A DNA stretch of 11,796 bases from Candidatus Poseidoniaceae archaeon. Its GTDB lineage: Archaea > Thermoplasmatota > Poseidoniia > Poseidoniales > Poseidoniaceae. Position numbers and translations under genes: made by a program. Below the pieces are notes generated by a model that was given only the letters and a program-made list of their open reading frames with translations, was not told where the DNA came from and made no database searches. The stretch is from assembly GCA_013330925.1 (NCBI GenBank), contig DUHJ01000041.1:1-11796 (forward strand). The letters are read 5' to 3'. Below are positions 5,556-11,796 of this stretch, in pieces. Position 1 is the first letter of the stretch; each line of letters starts with the position of its first letter.

Positions 5556-6674
5556 ATGCGCATCGAGTGGCGGAGGCTCCCAACGGTCCTGACCGAGGAC
5601 GAATTGCTGGACAAGGCCTTTGGCCGTGCAAAGAAGGCCGCGGACCGTGTTGACGACCACAACCGTATCTTCCGAACAAGGAAGCAACTGAGCCGCATGG
5701 TGCAGACCGCATCCGACGTGCTGTGCACCACCCTGAACGAGACGGTCAGCCTTTGGCCCTCGCTTGACCAATCCCCCACGTTCGACGTCGCGATGATCGA
5801 AGCGTGCGTCGGTACCGACCAATACCGGCACCACCTCTCCATGCTGCAATGGGGCGCTTCTCAAATCGGCCGCATTTCCACGCAAAACGTTCGGAAAATG
5901 ACCCGCACGGCCCGCATTCCGCTCATGCACGATGCTCGAAAAGAGGCCTACGGCCGTATCGCTTCGATCATGGGTCGCGTGGGTCCATCCCTCGTCTGGC
6001 TTGGTGAAGCACGGGAGACCCTCAAGCGGCTTCCTCACCTCGACGCCATGCAGCCCATCATCGTGGTGTGCGGAGCACCGAACGTTGGCAAGTCGGCCTT
6101 GATTGGGGCGCTCTCCACGGGGACCATGGAAGTCAACCACTATCCCTTCACCACAAAGCAACTCCACGTCGGCCATTTCAACCATCGCCGCTTGGCCCAC
6201 CAGATGCTCGATACCCCCGGTCTGCTCGACCGTCCAATGGAAGACCGGAACGCCATCGAGCAGCAAGCCATCGCCGCCTTGGAGCACGTCGGCTCGGTGG
6301 CGCTCTTCCTCTTCGACGCAAGCGGCGCGTGTGGGACGCCTCCCGAAGAACAGCTCCATCTCTTGGAAGAGGTGAGGACTTTGCTTCCCGGTACGCCGCT
6401 GGAGGTCATCACCTCCAAGGCAGACCTCCTGAAGCCCTTGCCTTCAGCGTGGGAGGACGTGAAAGCGGCCGAACAGGCGTGGCGGGATGCTGGTTCAGAG
6501 GGTCAACCCGAACTGCCGATGTTGAAAGACGAGGAAGGGCGGATCACCATTTCCGCCACAGAGGACGTCGGTCTTGACGCCCTACGGATGCACCTTGTGC
6601 GGTTGTGCGAAGGCAAGCGTGAGACCGATCCGATGAGCCTCCCCGAGGGGTGGCATCGTTCCGACCATGCTTGA
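5556..6674 (+). CDS. NOG1-type GTPase, 50S ribosome assembly factor
   Basis: A 372-aa GTPase of the OBG/NOG1 group; NOG1 acts in large-subunit assembly in eukaryotes and archaea. The N-terminal helical domain begins MRIEWRRLPTVLTEDELLDKAFGRAKKAA, the family's usual opening, and includes the conserved Arg/Lys helix near 36-50. G motifs: G1 GAPNVGKS (173-180), G2 in NHYPFTTK (194-201), G3 DTPG (219-222), G4 TSKAD (286-290; the usual Asn of NKxD is Ser) and G5 SAT (333-335). The C-terminus ends soon after the G domain, as in archaeal members. In-frame ATGs at 5505, 5466 and 5424 would add up to 44 residues. I chose 5556 because family homology begins there and a possible Shine-Dalgarno GGGGGA precedes it. 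If 5466 is used, its ATG overlaps the divergent gene's ATG in one CATG. The stop is three bases from the opposing stop. Confidence 0.92.
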   Translation: MRIEWRRLPTVLTEDELLDKAFGRAKKAADRVDDHNRIFRTRKQLSRMVQTASDVLCTTLNETVSLWPSLDQSPTFDVAMIEACVGTDQYRHHLSMLQWGASQIGRISTQNVRKMTRTARIPLMHDARKEAYGRIASIMGRVGPSLVWLGEARETLKRLPHLDAMQPIIVVCGAPNVGKSALIGALSTGTMEVNHYPFTTKQLHVGHFNHRRLAHQMLDTPGLLDRPMEDRNAIEQQAIAALEHVGSVALFLFDASGACGTPPEEQLHLLEEVRTLLPGTPLEVITSKADLLKPLPSAWEDVKAAEQAWRDAGSEGQPELPMLKDEEGRITISATEDVGLDALRMHLVRLCEGKRETDPMSLPEGWHRSDHA

Positions 6675-6680
6675 CGTTCA
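6672..6680. other. Convergent stops TGA-CGT-TCA between NOG1 and the DUF2116-like gene
   Basis: TGA (6672-6674) ends NOG1; TCA (6678-6680) is the opposing stop on the minus strand. Only CGT separates them. As at the other two convergent junctions, there is no room for a terminator outside coding sequence. Confidence 0.95.
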
Positions 6681-6953
6681 GCCAACGGCGCGAAGCAGCA
6701 GCGGTCCGACGAAGGTCAAGGCGAAGAGGCCGAAGAAAATCAGCATCCACGTCCGCATGCGACGTTCCGACGTCTCGCGTCGGTCCAATTCCTCGATGCA
6801 GGTCGTGTCCTTGCAGACCCGTGGGTCGGCCTTCAAGTCCACCGGGCATTGGCAAATCCTGCAGTGCGCGTGCGGCGGGATGCTCGATCCTGCACGGGGC
6901 ATGCTTTGGTTGGCCGGCTTGGCCCGGGCCTTGGCTGCTCTCGCGTCCACCAT
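6678..6953 (-). CDS. Small zinc-ribbon membrane protein, DUF2116-like
   Basis: A 91-aa protein with a basic N-terminal tail, a zinc knuckle pair (HAHCRICQCPVD with C31, C34 and extra C36; then C47 and C52 in RVCKDTTC), a charged stretch (ELDRRETSERRMR) and one C-terminal membrane helix (about 68-88, WMLIFFGLFALTFVGPLLL). The H-x-HCxxC plus C-terminal membrane segment matches the archaeal family annotated as DUF2116, zinc-ribbon proteins of unknown role. The topology suggests a tail anchor with the ribbon in the cytoplasm. The start ATG at 6953 has AGGTGA (6959-6964) five bases before it; a GTG at 6962 is possible but lies inside that Shine-Dalgarno. The UMP kinase stop is part of the same AGGTGA, so translation is probably coupled. 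Confidence 0.82.
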   Translation of the reverse strand: MVDARAAKARAKPANQSMPRAGSSIPPHAHCRICQCPVDLKADPRVCKDTTCIEELDRRETSERRMRTWMLIFFGLFALTFVGPLLLRAVG

Positions 6954-6958
6954 GTGAT

Positions 6959-6964
6959 TCACCT
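6959..6964 (-). promoter_or_regulatory. Shine-Dalgarno AGGTGA containing the pyrH stop
   Basis: On the minus strand AGGTGA ends with TGA (6961-6959), the stop of UMP kinase, and lies five bases before the ATG at 6953. It supports that ATG over the overlapping GTG at 6962 and suggests termination-coupled initiation. Confidence 0.65.
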
Positions 6965-7702
6965 GTTGCTTCGGATGAGGGTGCCGTCGAAGGCTTTGCC
7001 CTCGAGGGCGGCGTCCAAGCGAGCCAAATCACGCCCGTCGAGGACCACCAGGTCGATGGCGCCCCGCTTGGCGTGACCCACGGCCATTGGATCGACCACC
7101 GAGGAGGCGCCGGGTGCCAACGGTTCATCGATTCCGGTGATGGCCGCAAGTTCGTCGATGGTCATCTCGCTGAAGGATTGCGCGTCCTCGTTGGTTCGCG
7201 GGTCCGCGTCGTAGACGCGGTCCACGTTGGTGGCGATGATGCAGGTGGATGCACCCGCTGCACGGGCCAGTTCTACGGCGACCGCATCGGTGGTATGACC
7301 GGGTACCGTGCCTCCCATCACCACGATGTGGTGAGCGTCCAACAGCGCGGCCGCTTGGTCAACGGTCGTAGGGATGCTCGTGGCCACGTCGAGTCCAACG
7401 TCCGCGAGGACCTGCTGGAGGACGGTGGCGTTGAGGCGGGTGGCAGCGATGCCGACTTCGTCCAACGCCGACCGGTCGGTCAAGACGGTGGACGCGAGGG
7501 CGATCCCCTCTCTGGCAGGTGCGCCGCCGCCGACCACCAAGCCGAGCCGTCGTCCTTCACCTTCGAGCCCCAGGACGACCTGTCGAAGGCGGCCGAACCA
7601 GCGGGCACGGTCCTCTTGGGCTTCTGGACGAAGGGTGCTTCCCCCAAGGGCCACGACGAAGGTTCGACCCATCGGTGTTGACTCCAGCCCTCGTCCCTTC
7701 AT
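6959..7702 (-). CDS. pyrH: UMP kinase (archaeal type)
   Basis: Phosphorylates UMP to UDP in pyrimidine nucleotide synthesis; cytoplasmic, amino-acid-kinase fold. Numbering from the ATG at 7702: phosphate-binding start VVALGGSTLRP (16-26), glycine loop LVVGGGAPAREG (55-66), GIAATRLNATVLQQVL (84-99), the UMP-site block GGTVPGHTTDAVAVELA (130-146), nucleotide-binding ATNVDRVYDADPRT (157-170) and the C-terminal VVDPMAVGHAKRGAIDLVVLDGRD. The PGHTTDA block and DP-A motif favour UMP kinase over isopentenyl phosphate or carbamate kinase. The start is open: 7702 has TTCAA about 24 nt upstream (leaderless), whereas the ATG at 7672 gives 237 aa and a more typical N-terminus (MGRTFVVALGG) but has only a distant GGAG. 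It is first in a pair with the DUF2116-like gene and divergent from aRF1. With carB it makes a second pyrimidine gene in the window. Confidence 0.92.
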   Translation of the reverse strand: MKGRGLESTPMGRTFVVALGGSTLRPEAQEDRARWFGRLRQVVLGLEGEGRRLGLVVGGGAPAREGIALASTVLTDRSALDEVGIAATRLNATVLQQVLADVGLDVATSIPTTVDQAAALLDAHHIVVMGGTVPGHTTDAVAVELARAAGASTCIIATNVDRVYDADPRTNEDAQSFSEMTIDELAAITGIDEPLAPGASSVVDPMAVGHAKRGAIDLVVLDGRDLARLDAALEGKAFDGTLIRSNR

Positions 7703-7721
7703 CCTATCCCCGCGCCCAAAG

Positions 7722-7729
7722 GGTTGAAG
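7722..7729. promoter_or_regulatory. Candidate shared promoter element between pyrH and aRF1
   Basis: GGTTGAAG on plus reads CTTCAACC on minus. Its TTCAA core is centred about 24 nt before the pyrH ATG (7702) and about 41 nt before the aRF1 ATG (7767), where a G-rich Shine-Dalgarno-like tract follows. The one-side-leaderless, one-side-leadered layout mirrors the gfcR/aIF2 beta gap. Spacing-based and weak. Confidence 0.28.
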
Positions 7730-7766
7730 CGTCCTCGTTCGGGCCTTGGATTACGGGGGGAAGGTC

Positions 7767-9008
7767 ATGGTCGATGATGCTGAACTGGCCGCCCGCCGCG
7801 TGCGCCTCAAGATGGCGCTTGAGGACCTCCGCGAAATGCGCGGATTTGGCACCGAACTCGTGACCCTCATCATCCCACCGGACCGGCACATCTCCGACGC
7901 ACGCTCCATGCTGCAGGTCGAGCACGGTCAAGCGGCCAACATCAAATCGAAGGGGACGCGGAAAAACGTCCAAGGGGCCATCGAATCCGCGATTTCAACG
8001 CTGACCCGCTTCAAGACGCCCGGCGATCATGGGCTGGCCATCTTCGTCGGCTCCGTCGTCATTGGGAACAACAAGTCGAAGATGGTCAACATCGTCGTCG
8101 AAGAGCCGCCTCAGCCCCTGCTTTCCTTCCGCTACCGCTGCGATTCAACCTTCGAACTTTCGCAGTTGGAGGACATGCTCGTCGACAAGAAGTCGTACGG
8201 CCTTTTTGTCATCGACCGCGCTGAGGCCGCATACGGTATCGCAAGCGGAAAGCGCATCCACGTGCAGGAACAACTCGTCTCCAACATCATGGGCAAGCAC
8301 CGCCAAGGTGGTCAGTCGGCCCAACGTTTCGAACGGCTCATCGAAGAAGCGGCGCACAATTTCTTCAAGCGGGCGACCGAACACGCCTGCGATTACTGGT
8401 TGCCGGAACTGGAAAACATCCAGGCGATCATCATCGGCGGGCCTGGCGCGACCAAGGACTACGTGGTCAAGCAGGAATACTTCCATCACGAGATTGCCAA
8501 GAAAATCGCCGCAACCACCTTTGACGTGGGCTATTCGAACGAGTCCGGCATCCGTGAGTTGGTCGACAACGCGGGCAACCTGATGCAAGAGATCGAACTT
8601 GATGCTGAGCGCGAGGTCATGACGGCCTTCCTGTCGGAGCTCATCAAGCCAAGTCCGAAGGCGACCTACGGTGAGCGGATGATTCGTGATGCGCTCGCTG
8701 CCGGTGCTGTGGACCGCTTGCTCATCTCAGAAAGCCTGCGGAAGAACATCACCGACTTGTCCTGCGACGGGTGCAAGCACACGTGGACCGAAACGGTGGA
8801 CCGGCACGAGAGCCTGCCGTCCTGTCCCGCCTGCGACAACCACAAGGTCAGCGTGGTCGAGGAGCGTCCGCTCATCGACGAATTGGTGAACATGGCGACC
8901 CAAAGCAACACCGGCGTGGTCTATATTTCGATTGACACCGAGGAAGGTGCCCAACTCTACGAAGGCTTTGGAGGCCTTGCGGCGCTGTTGCGCTACCCGA
9001 TGATGTGA
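7767..9008 (+). CDS. prf1: Peptide chain release factor aRF1
   Basis: Recognises all three stop codons and triggers peptide release on the archaeal ribosome. The 413-aa length is normal. Diagnostic motifs are intact: NIKS at 58-61 (AANIKSKGTRKNV) and YRCDSTF (123-129, the YxCxxxF motif) in the stop-decoding domain; GGQ at 181-183 within GKHRQGGQSAQRF, the peptidyl-transferase trigger; and a C-terminal minidomain with a zinc site from CDGC (333-336) and CPAC (353-356). I chose the ATG at 7767 because GGGGGGAAGG (7755-7764) lies just upstream; the in-frame TTG at 7746 would add seven residues. It is followed by argS, whose Shine-Dalgarno shares the aRF1 stop. Every identified gene seen to its end uses TGA, which this factor must read. 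Confidence 0.96.
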   Translation: MVDDAELAARRVRLKMALEDLREMRGFGTELVTLIIPPDRHISDARSMLQVEHGQAANIKSKGTRKNVQGAIESAISTLTRFKTPGDHGLAIFVGSVVIGNNKSKMVNIVVEEPPQPLLSFRYRCDSTFELSQLEDMLVDKKSYGLFVIDRAEAAYGIASGKRIHVQEQLVSNIMGKHRQGGQSAQRFERLIEEAAHNFFKRATEHACDYWLPELENIQAIIIGGPGATKDYVVKQEYFHHEIAKKIAATTFDVGYSNESGIRELVDNAGNLMQEIELDAEREVMTAFLSELIKPSPKATYGERMIRDALAAGAVDRLLISESLRKNITDLSCDGCKHTWTETVDRHESLPSCPACDNHKVSVVEERPLIDELVNMATQSNTGVVYISIDTEEGAQLYEGFGGLAALLRYPMM

Positions 9009-9013
9009 GGTGA
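9006..9013 (+). promoter_or_regulatory. Stop/Shine-Dalgarno fusion TGAGGTGA upstream of argS
   Basis: TGA (9006-9008) terminates aRF1 and continues as GAGGTGA, four bases (ACCG) before the argS ATG at 9018. Sequence and spacer length are the same as at gfcR-lysS (3401-3408), so the two tRNA synthetase genes share an identical coupling signal. Confidence 0.75.
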
Positions 9014-9017
9014 ACCG

Positions 9018-10781
9018 ATGCAGATCCTGCTCGATGCCGTGAGCGACGACCTCGAAGCGGCGCTGGCCAGCGTTGGCGTGACTGGGGACCTTTGGCGGCG
9101 CGTCATCGGCCCAGCACGTGAGCGCAAGGAAGGCGACGTGGCGTTGCCGTGCTTTCCATTCGCCAAGATGGTCGGCCGTGCACCCGCCGACATCGCTGAG
9201 GCCGTGGCTGCTGCCATGCAGGGCCATGAAGCGCTCTCGGAGGTACGGGCCACCAACGGCTACCTCAACCTCGTCGCCAACCCTGCATGGTTGGCCCAAC
9301 ACCTCCTCGACGAGGAAGGGCCGCTGAACGGCCCGGTCGCTCCAGAAGACGGCCTTGTGCTCATCGAGCACACCTCCGCCAACCCCAACGGTCCCTTTCA
9401 CGTCGGTCGTGCTCGCAACGCCATCCTCGGGGACACCTTGGTGCGTCTGAACCGCTTGGCCGGTCGAGACGTCCGAGCCGAGTATTACGTGGACGACATG
9501 GGCAAGCAAGTGGGCGTGCTCGCATGGGCCTTGGAACACCTGAGTGAGTCCGACGTTGACGCTGCGCTTTCCGACCGTGGCGACGCTGATTCGACATGGG
9601 CGCACAAGCCCGACCACACCCGCGTCCGCTGGTATCAAGCCGCTCAGGCGATCCGTTCGACGAAGGAAGGCACGCCTGAGGGCGAGGCCATCGAGAAGGC
9701 CATCGGCACCATGGTGCACGCCAGCGAGCACGGCGACGAAGCCGTGCTCGATGCCTTCGAGGCCGCGTACTCGCCGGTGCTCGAAGGCATGTTGGAGACC
9801 CTCGGGCGTCTTGGCATCAACTTCGACGCCTTCACCAAGGAATCCACCTTCGTGGTGGACGGCTCGGTGGCCGCCATCATGGACCACCTTGCGACCTTGG
9901 ACATCCACGGCGAAGCGGACAACGGTGCGCGTTTCCTCGACCTCGGGCAGCGTGGCTTGAAGGGCAAGACGGAGTTCTTCTACCGACGTGGCGACGGTTC
10001 CTCGCTGTACGCCACGCGCGACCTCGCGTACCACCGATGGAAGTGGACGCAAGCCGACCGCTTGCTGAACGTCCTTGGCGAAGATCACCGCCTGCAGGCC
10101 AAGCAGGTGGGCTTGACCCTCAACGAATTGGGTGAATCGACGCCTGAAGTCGTGTTCTACAGCTTCATCAAACTGCCCGAAGGCAAAATGAGCACCCGCC
10201 GAGGCAACGTTGTCTTCATGGACGATTTGCTTGAGGAAGCAAAGGCCCAGGCGGCGACCGTGGTGCGCGACCTGCGCCCTGACTATGACGATGCGCAGAT
10301 CGATGCCATTTCTGAAGCCGTGGCGACGTCAGCGGTTCGTTTCAACATCATCAAAGTCAGTCCCGAGAAGGGCTTCACCTTCACGTGGGAAGAAGCGTTG
10401 AGCTTCGAAGGGGGCTCTGCACCCTTCGCCATGTACGCGCACACGCGCGCCTGCAGCATCTCACGGAAGTTGGAAGAGGCCGAGCCTGCTGCTGAGGGTC
10501 CGTCCTTTGACGGCCCGATGCCGGACGGATTGGTGGACCTCCTTCGCGTTCTGGCCGTCCACCCAGACGTCTTGCGCAACGCCGTGCAGCAGCACAAGCC
10601 GCACCTGTTCGCTTTGCACATGCTGGATCTGGCGAATGCGTACAACGGCTTCTACCGTGATTGTCCGGTCATCGTCGACGGCCGTGCGCATGCCCTGCAC
10701 GCCGCGGTCAGCGAGCGTGCGCGCGAGGTGCTTCATGCGGGCCTGACCGGCCTTGGGCTGGTGCCGCTGGAGCGCATGTGA
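9018..10781 (+). CDS. argS: Arginyl-tRNA synthetase
   Basis: Charges tRNA-Arg; class I, cytoplasmic. The 587-aa length is normal. An N-terminal Add1-like domain (about 1-105, with GYLNLVAN) is followed by the catalytic signature EHTSANPNGPFHVGRARNAILGD, where HVGR (128-131) replaces HIGH as in some other archaeal ArgRS. Further family blocks are AEYYVDDMGKQ (154-164), the LYATRDLAYHR region (330-340) and the KMSKS loop as GKMSTRRGN (389-397). The C-terminal DALR anticodon-binding domain includes FEGGSAPFAMYAHTRACSI and ends in PLERM, equivalent to the family's usual PERM end. Initiation is from the TGAGGTGA element immediately upstream, so expression is tied to aRF1. The gene after it is 107 nt away and has a different character (secreted nuclease), so the transcript probably ends here. 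Confidence 0.96.
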   Translation: MQILLDAVSDDLEAALASVGVTGDLWRRVIGPARERKEGDVALPCFPFAKMVGRAPADIAEAVAAAMQGHEALSEVRATNGYLNLVANPAWLAQHLLDEEGPLNGPVAPEDGLVLIEHTSANPNGPFHVGRARNAILGDTLVRLNRLAGRDVRAEYYVDDMGKQVGVLAWALEHLSESDVDAALSDRGDADSTWAHKPDHTRVRWYQAAQAIRSTKEGTPEGEAIEKAIGTMVHASEHGDEAVLDAFEAAYSPVLEGMLETLGRLGINFDAFTKESTFVVDGSVAAIMDHLATLDIHGEADNGARFLDLGQRGLKGKTEFFYRRGDGSSLYATRDLAYHRWKWTQADRLLNVLGEDHRLQAKQVGLTLNELGESTPEVVFYSFIKLPEGKMSTRRGNVVFMDDLLEEAKAQAATVVRDLRPDYDDAQIDAISEAVATSAVRFNIIKVSPEKGFTFTWEEALSFEGGSAPFAMYAHTRACSISRKLEEAEPAAEGPSFDGPMPDGLVDLLRVLAVHPDVLRNAVQQHKPHLFALHMLDLANAYNGFYRDCPVIVDGRAHALHAAVSERAREVLHAGLTGLGLVPLERM

Positions 10782-10811
10782 GGTCGGCCTCGAACAGGGG
10801 CCTCGCGCTGT

Positions 10812-10829
10812 GTTCAACCTGCTGTGAAC
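10812..10829. promoter_or_regulatory. Perfect inverted repeat GTTCA-N8-TGAAC between argS and the nuclease gene
   Basis: GTTCA (10812-10816) and TGAAC (10825-10829) form an exact dyad with eight bases between. The loop would be long for an RNA hairpin, so a protein-binding operator is more natural. It lies 60-77 bases upstream of the nuclease ATG. A 5-bp dyad can arise by chance in 107 nt. Confidence 0.25.
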
Positions 10830-10857
10830 GCGGATTGTTGCTGCTCCGCAAGGTCAG

Positions 10858-10874
10858 GGTTTTTGTCCGCTTTT
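10858..10874 (+). promoter_or_regulatory. T-rich tract before the nuclease gene (promoter or terminator)
   Basis: Two T runs, TTTTT (10860-10864) and TTTT (10871-10874), stand out in a GC-rich gap. Archaeal transcription often ends at T-rich tracts on the coding strand, so this could terminate aRF1-argS. The first run is also centred about 27 nt before the ATG at 10889, the TATA-box distance for a leaderless nuclease mRNA. The sequence alone does not decide. The rest of the 10782-10888 gap holds the dyad above and a GGCCTCG direct repeat (10786-10792, 10799-10805). Confidence 0.35.
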
Positions 10875-10888
10875 CGACGGGCGGGGCC

Positions 10889-11796
10889 ATGAACGGCCGC
10901 GAGAAGGCGCTTCAAGCGCTTAGCCTCGTGGCCATCATGGTGCTCACGGCCGTGGTCTTTGACCTGCTGAGTGAACCCGACCAAGACCAAGAAATCGTCT
11001 ACGTCTTGGTCGACAACCGGATGATGTTCGACGAGAATTCCACGGTCATCGAACTTGATCGAAGTGAAGTGGCCCGCATTGCCTCGTTCAACATCAAGGT
11101 CTTCGGGGACACCAAAATGAGCAACGCGACGGTGGTGGCGGAATTGGTGGACCTCTTCCAAGCCTACGACATGGTGGCCGTGCAGGAGATCAAGGACATT
11201 GACGAGGAGGTGCCGTACCTCTTCTTGGACGAATTGAACGGGGTCGCAGGGCAAGACAACGTCACCAACCAGACCCTGAACTGGAGCATGGTGCTGTCTG
11301 AGCGCAGCGGTCAGCAGGAAGACGACAAGAACTCACAGGAGCAGTACGCCTACTACTACCGGCCCACGGTGTTTAGGTCGCTGGACAACGGCACGCTGTA
11401 CGACGACAGCATCAACGATTCCTTCCAGCGTGAACCTTTCATGGCTTCCTTCATGCTCTTGGACCCCTCCGGCGCAGACACCGGGACGGACCTGGTCATC
11501 GTCAACGTCCACACCAAGCCGACCCTTGCGGTGGAGGAGATGAGTGCCCTCGGCGACGTGCACCTCTGGGGCCAAGCCAACTATTCTGACGACGACGATT
11601 ACGTCATTCTGGGCGACTTCAACGGTGACTGCTCCTACGCGTCCTACAACGAACTGATCGAGCTGTCCATCTCATCGGAGAACTACACGTGGTTGGTTCC
11701 CGACGATGCCGACACCACGGTGGGCGACTCACGCTGTGCTTACGACAGGATCGTCGCCGCCAGTACCTTGGACGATCGGCTGACCGGGACTTGGGG
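10889..11796 (+). CDS. Secreted or membrane-anchored DNase I-family deoxyribonuclease (3' end outside window)
   Basis: 302 codons are visible. A basic start (R4, K6) and hydrophobic stretch about 9-27 (ALSLVAIMVLTAVVFDLL after MNGREKALQ) form a signal peptide or signal anchor, so the enzyme acts outside the membrane. From about residue 62 it matches the endonuclease/exonuclease/phosphatase fold and specifically DNase I: SFNIKVFGDTKMS (N68), VAVQEIKD (E100), VLSERSG (E138), YYYRP, NDSFQREPF, VNVHTKP (H208), LGDFNGDCSY (D243, N245, C248), WLVPDDADTT and CAYDRIVA (C283, D286). These correspond to the metal-binding, catalytic and disulfide (bovine C173-C209) positions; the small C101-C104 loop disulfide of the bovine enzyme is absent. 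The second catalytic histidine (SDHYP region) would lie past the window. Nine N-glycosylation sequons (N50, N79, N124, N127, N131, N167, N176, N231, N265) support an extracellular location. It would degrade extracellular DNA for phosphorus or nucleotides. The ATG has no Shine-Dalgarno sequence. Confidence 0.9.
   Translation, partial: MNGREKALQALSLVAIMVLTAVVFDLLSEPDQDQEIVYVLVDNRMMFDENSTVIELDRSEVARIASFNIKVFGDTKMSNATVVAELVDLFQAYDMVAVQEIKDIDEEVPYLFLDELNGVAGQDNVTNQTLNWSMVLSERSGQQEDDKNSQEQYAYYYRPTVFRSLDNGTLYDDSINDSFQREPFMASFMLLDPSGADTGTDLVIVNVHTKPTLAVEEMSALGDVHLWGQANYSDDDDYVILGDFNGDCSYASYNELIELSISSENYTWLVPDDADTTVGDSRCAYDRIVAASTLDDRLTGTW

Noticed and set aside
5361..6359. Minus-strand open frame opposite NOG1
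   Set aside because: NOG1 carries all five GTPase motifs on the plus strand; the antisense translation resembles no protein.
6959..7702. Isopentenyl phosphate kinase or carbamate kinase
   Set aside because: The PGHTTDAVAVELA and ATNVDRVYDADP blocks, the length and the C-terminal DP-A motif fit archaeal UMP kinase. The catalytic His typical of isopentenyl phosphate kinase is not evident.
8727..10088. Long minus-strand open frame of 453 codons
   Set aside because: It lies wholly antisense to aRF1 and argS, both with full family motifs. Its translation is Arg/His/Val-rich with no recognisable domain, as expected for the shadow of GC-rich coding sequence.
10786..10805. Direct repeat GGCCTCG
   Set aside because: Seven bases twice in GC-rich DNA is likely chance; no further copies were noticed in the gap.
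1..11796. CRISPR arrays, tRNA or rRNA genes, insertion sequences
   Set aside because: No regularly spaced repeats, no tRNA-like T-loop and acceptor patterns, no rRNA blocks and no transposase motifs were seen on either strand. Nearly all bases are used by identified genes.

Overview
The window reads as a compact, GC-rich (about 60% by eye) archaeal chromosome segment, about 95% protein-coding. The archaeal assignment rests on gene content: aIF2 beta with its C-terminal zinc ribbon, an aRF1-type release factor (NIKS and GGQ), an archaeal-type UMP kinase, class I lysyl-tRNA synthetase, NOG1, an HTH-PRTase regulator of the GfcR/PyrE-like type, and a DUF2116-like zinc-ribbon membrane protein. This points to Euryarchaeota in the broad sense. 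A marine Thermoplasmatota lineage such as Marine Group II/Poseidoniales is my best guess from style (compact genome, secreted glycoprotein-like nuclease), but I cannot prove it.

Layout. 1-542 (+): C-terminal end of carbamoyl-phosphate synthase large subunit. 598-1803 (+): orphan zinc-ribbon protein behind a TATA-like box. 1804-4023 (-): gfcR-like regulator followed by class I lysS. 4089-4499 (+): aIF2 beta. 4500-5467 (-): hypothetical protein followed by a fused pterin-carbinolamine-dehydratase/thioredoxin-like [2Fe-2S] ferredoxin. 5556-6674 (+): NOG1 GTPase. 6678-7702 (-): UMP kinase followed by the DUF2116-like protein. 7767-10781 (+): aRF1 followed by argS. 10889-end (+): a DNase I-family nuclease with an N-terminal export/anchor segment, cut by the window edge.

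The theme is translation (lysS, argS, aIF2 beta, aRF1, NOG1 for 50S assembly) with pyrimidine/PRPP metabolism (carB, pyrH, the PRTase-like regulator). The strand flips every one or two genes. All three convergent junctions are almost gapless: two pairs of stop codons meet in the palindrome TGATCA and the third is TGA-CGT-TCA. Within the pairs, the upstream stop codon is merged into the Shine-Dalgarno sequence or the start codon of the next gene, which implies coupled translation. Several first genes have an AT-rich box 24-28 nt before the start codon, the spacing expected for leaderless archaeal mRNAs.

Most unusual items: the dehydratase-ferredoxin fusion with its coupled uncharacterised partner; the nuclease, which resembles animal DNase I down to the conserved disulfide and catalytic residues and carries nine N-glycosylation sequons; the orphan zinc-ribbon protein; and the gene-end architecture. 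No RNA genes, CRISPR arrays or mobile elements were seen. The only long gene-free stretch (107 nt, 10782-10888) is described below.
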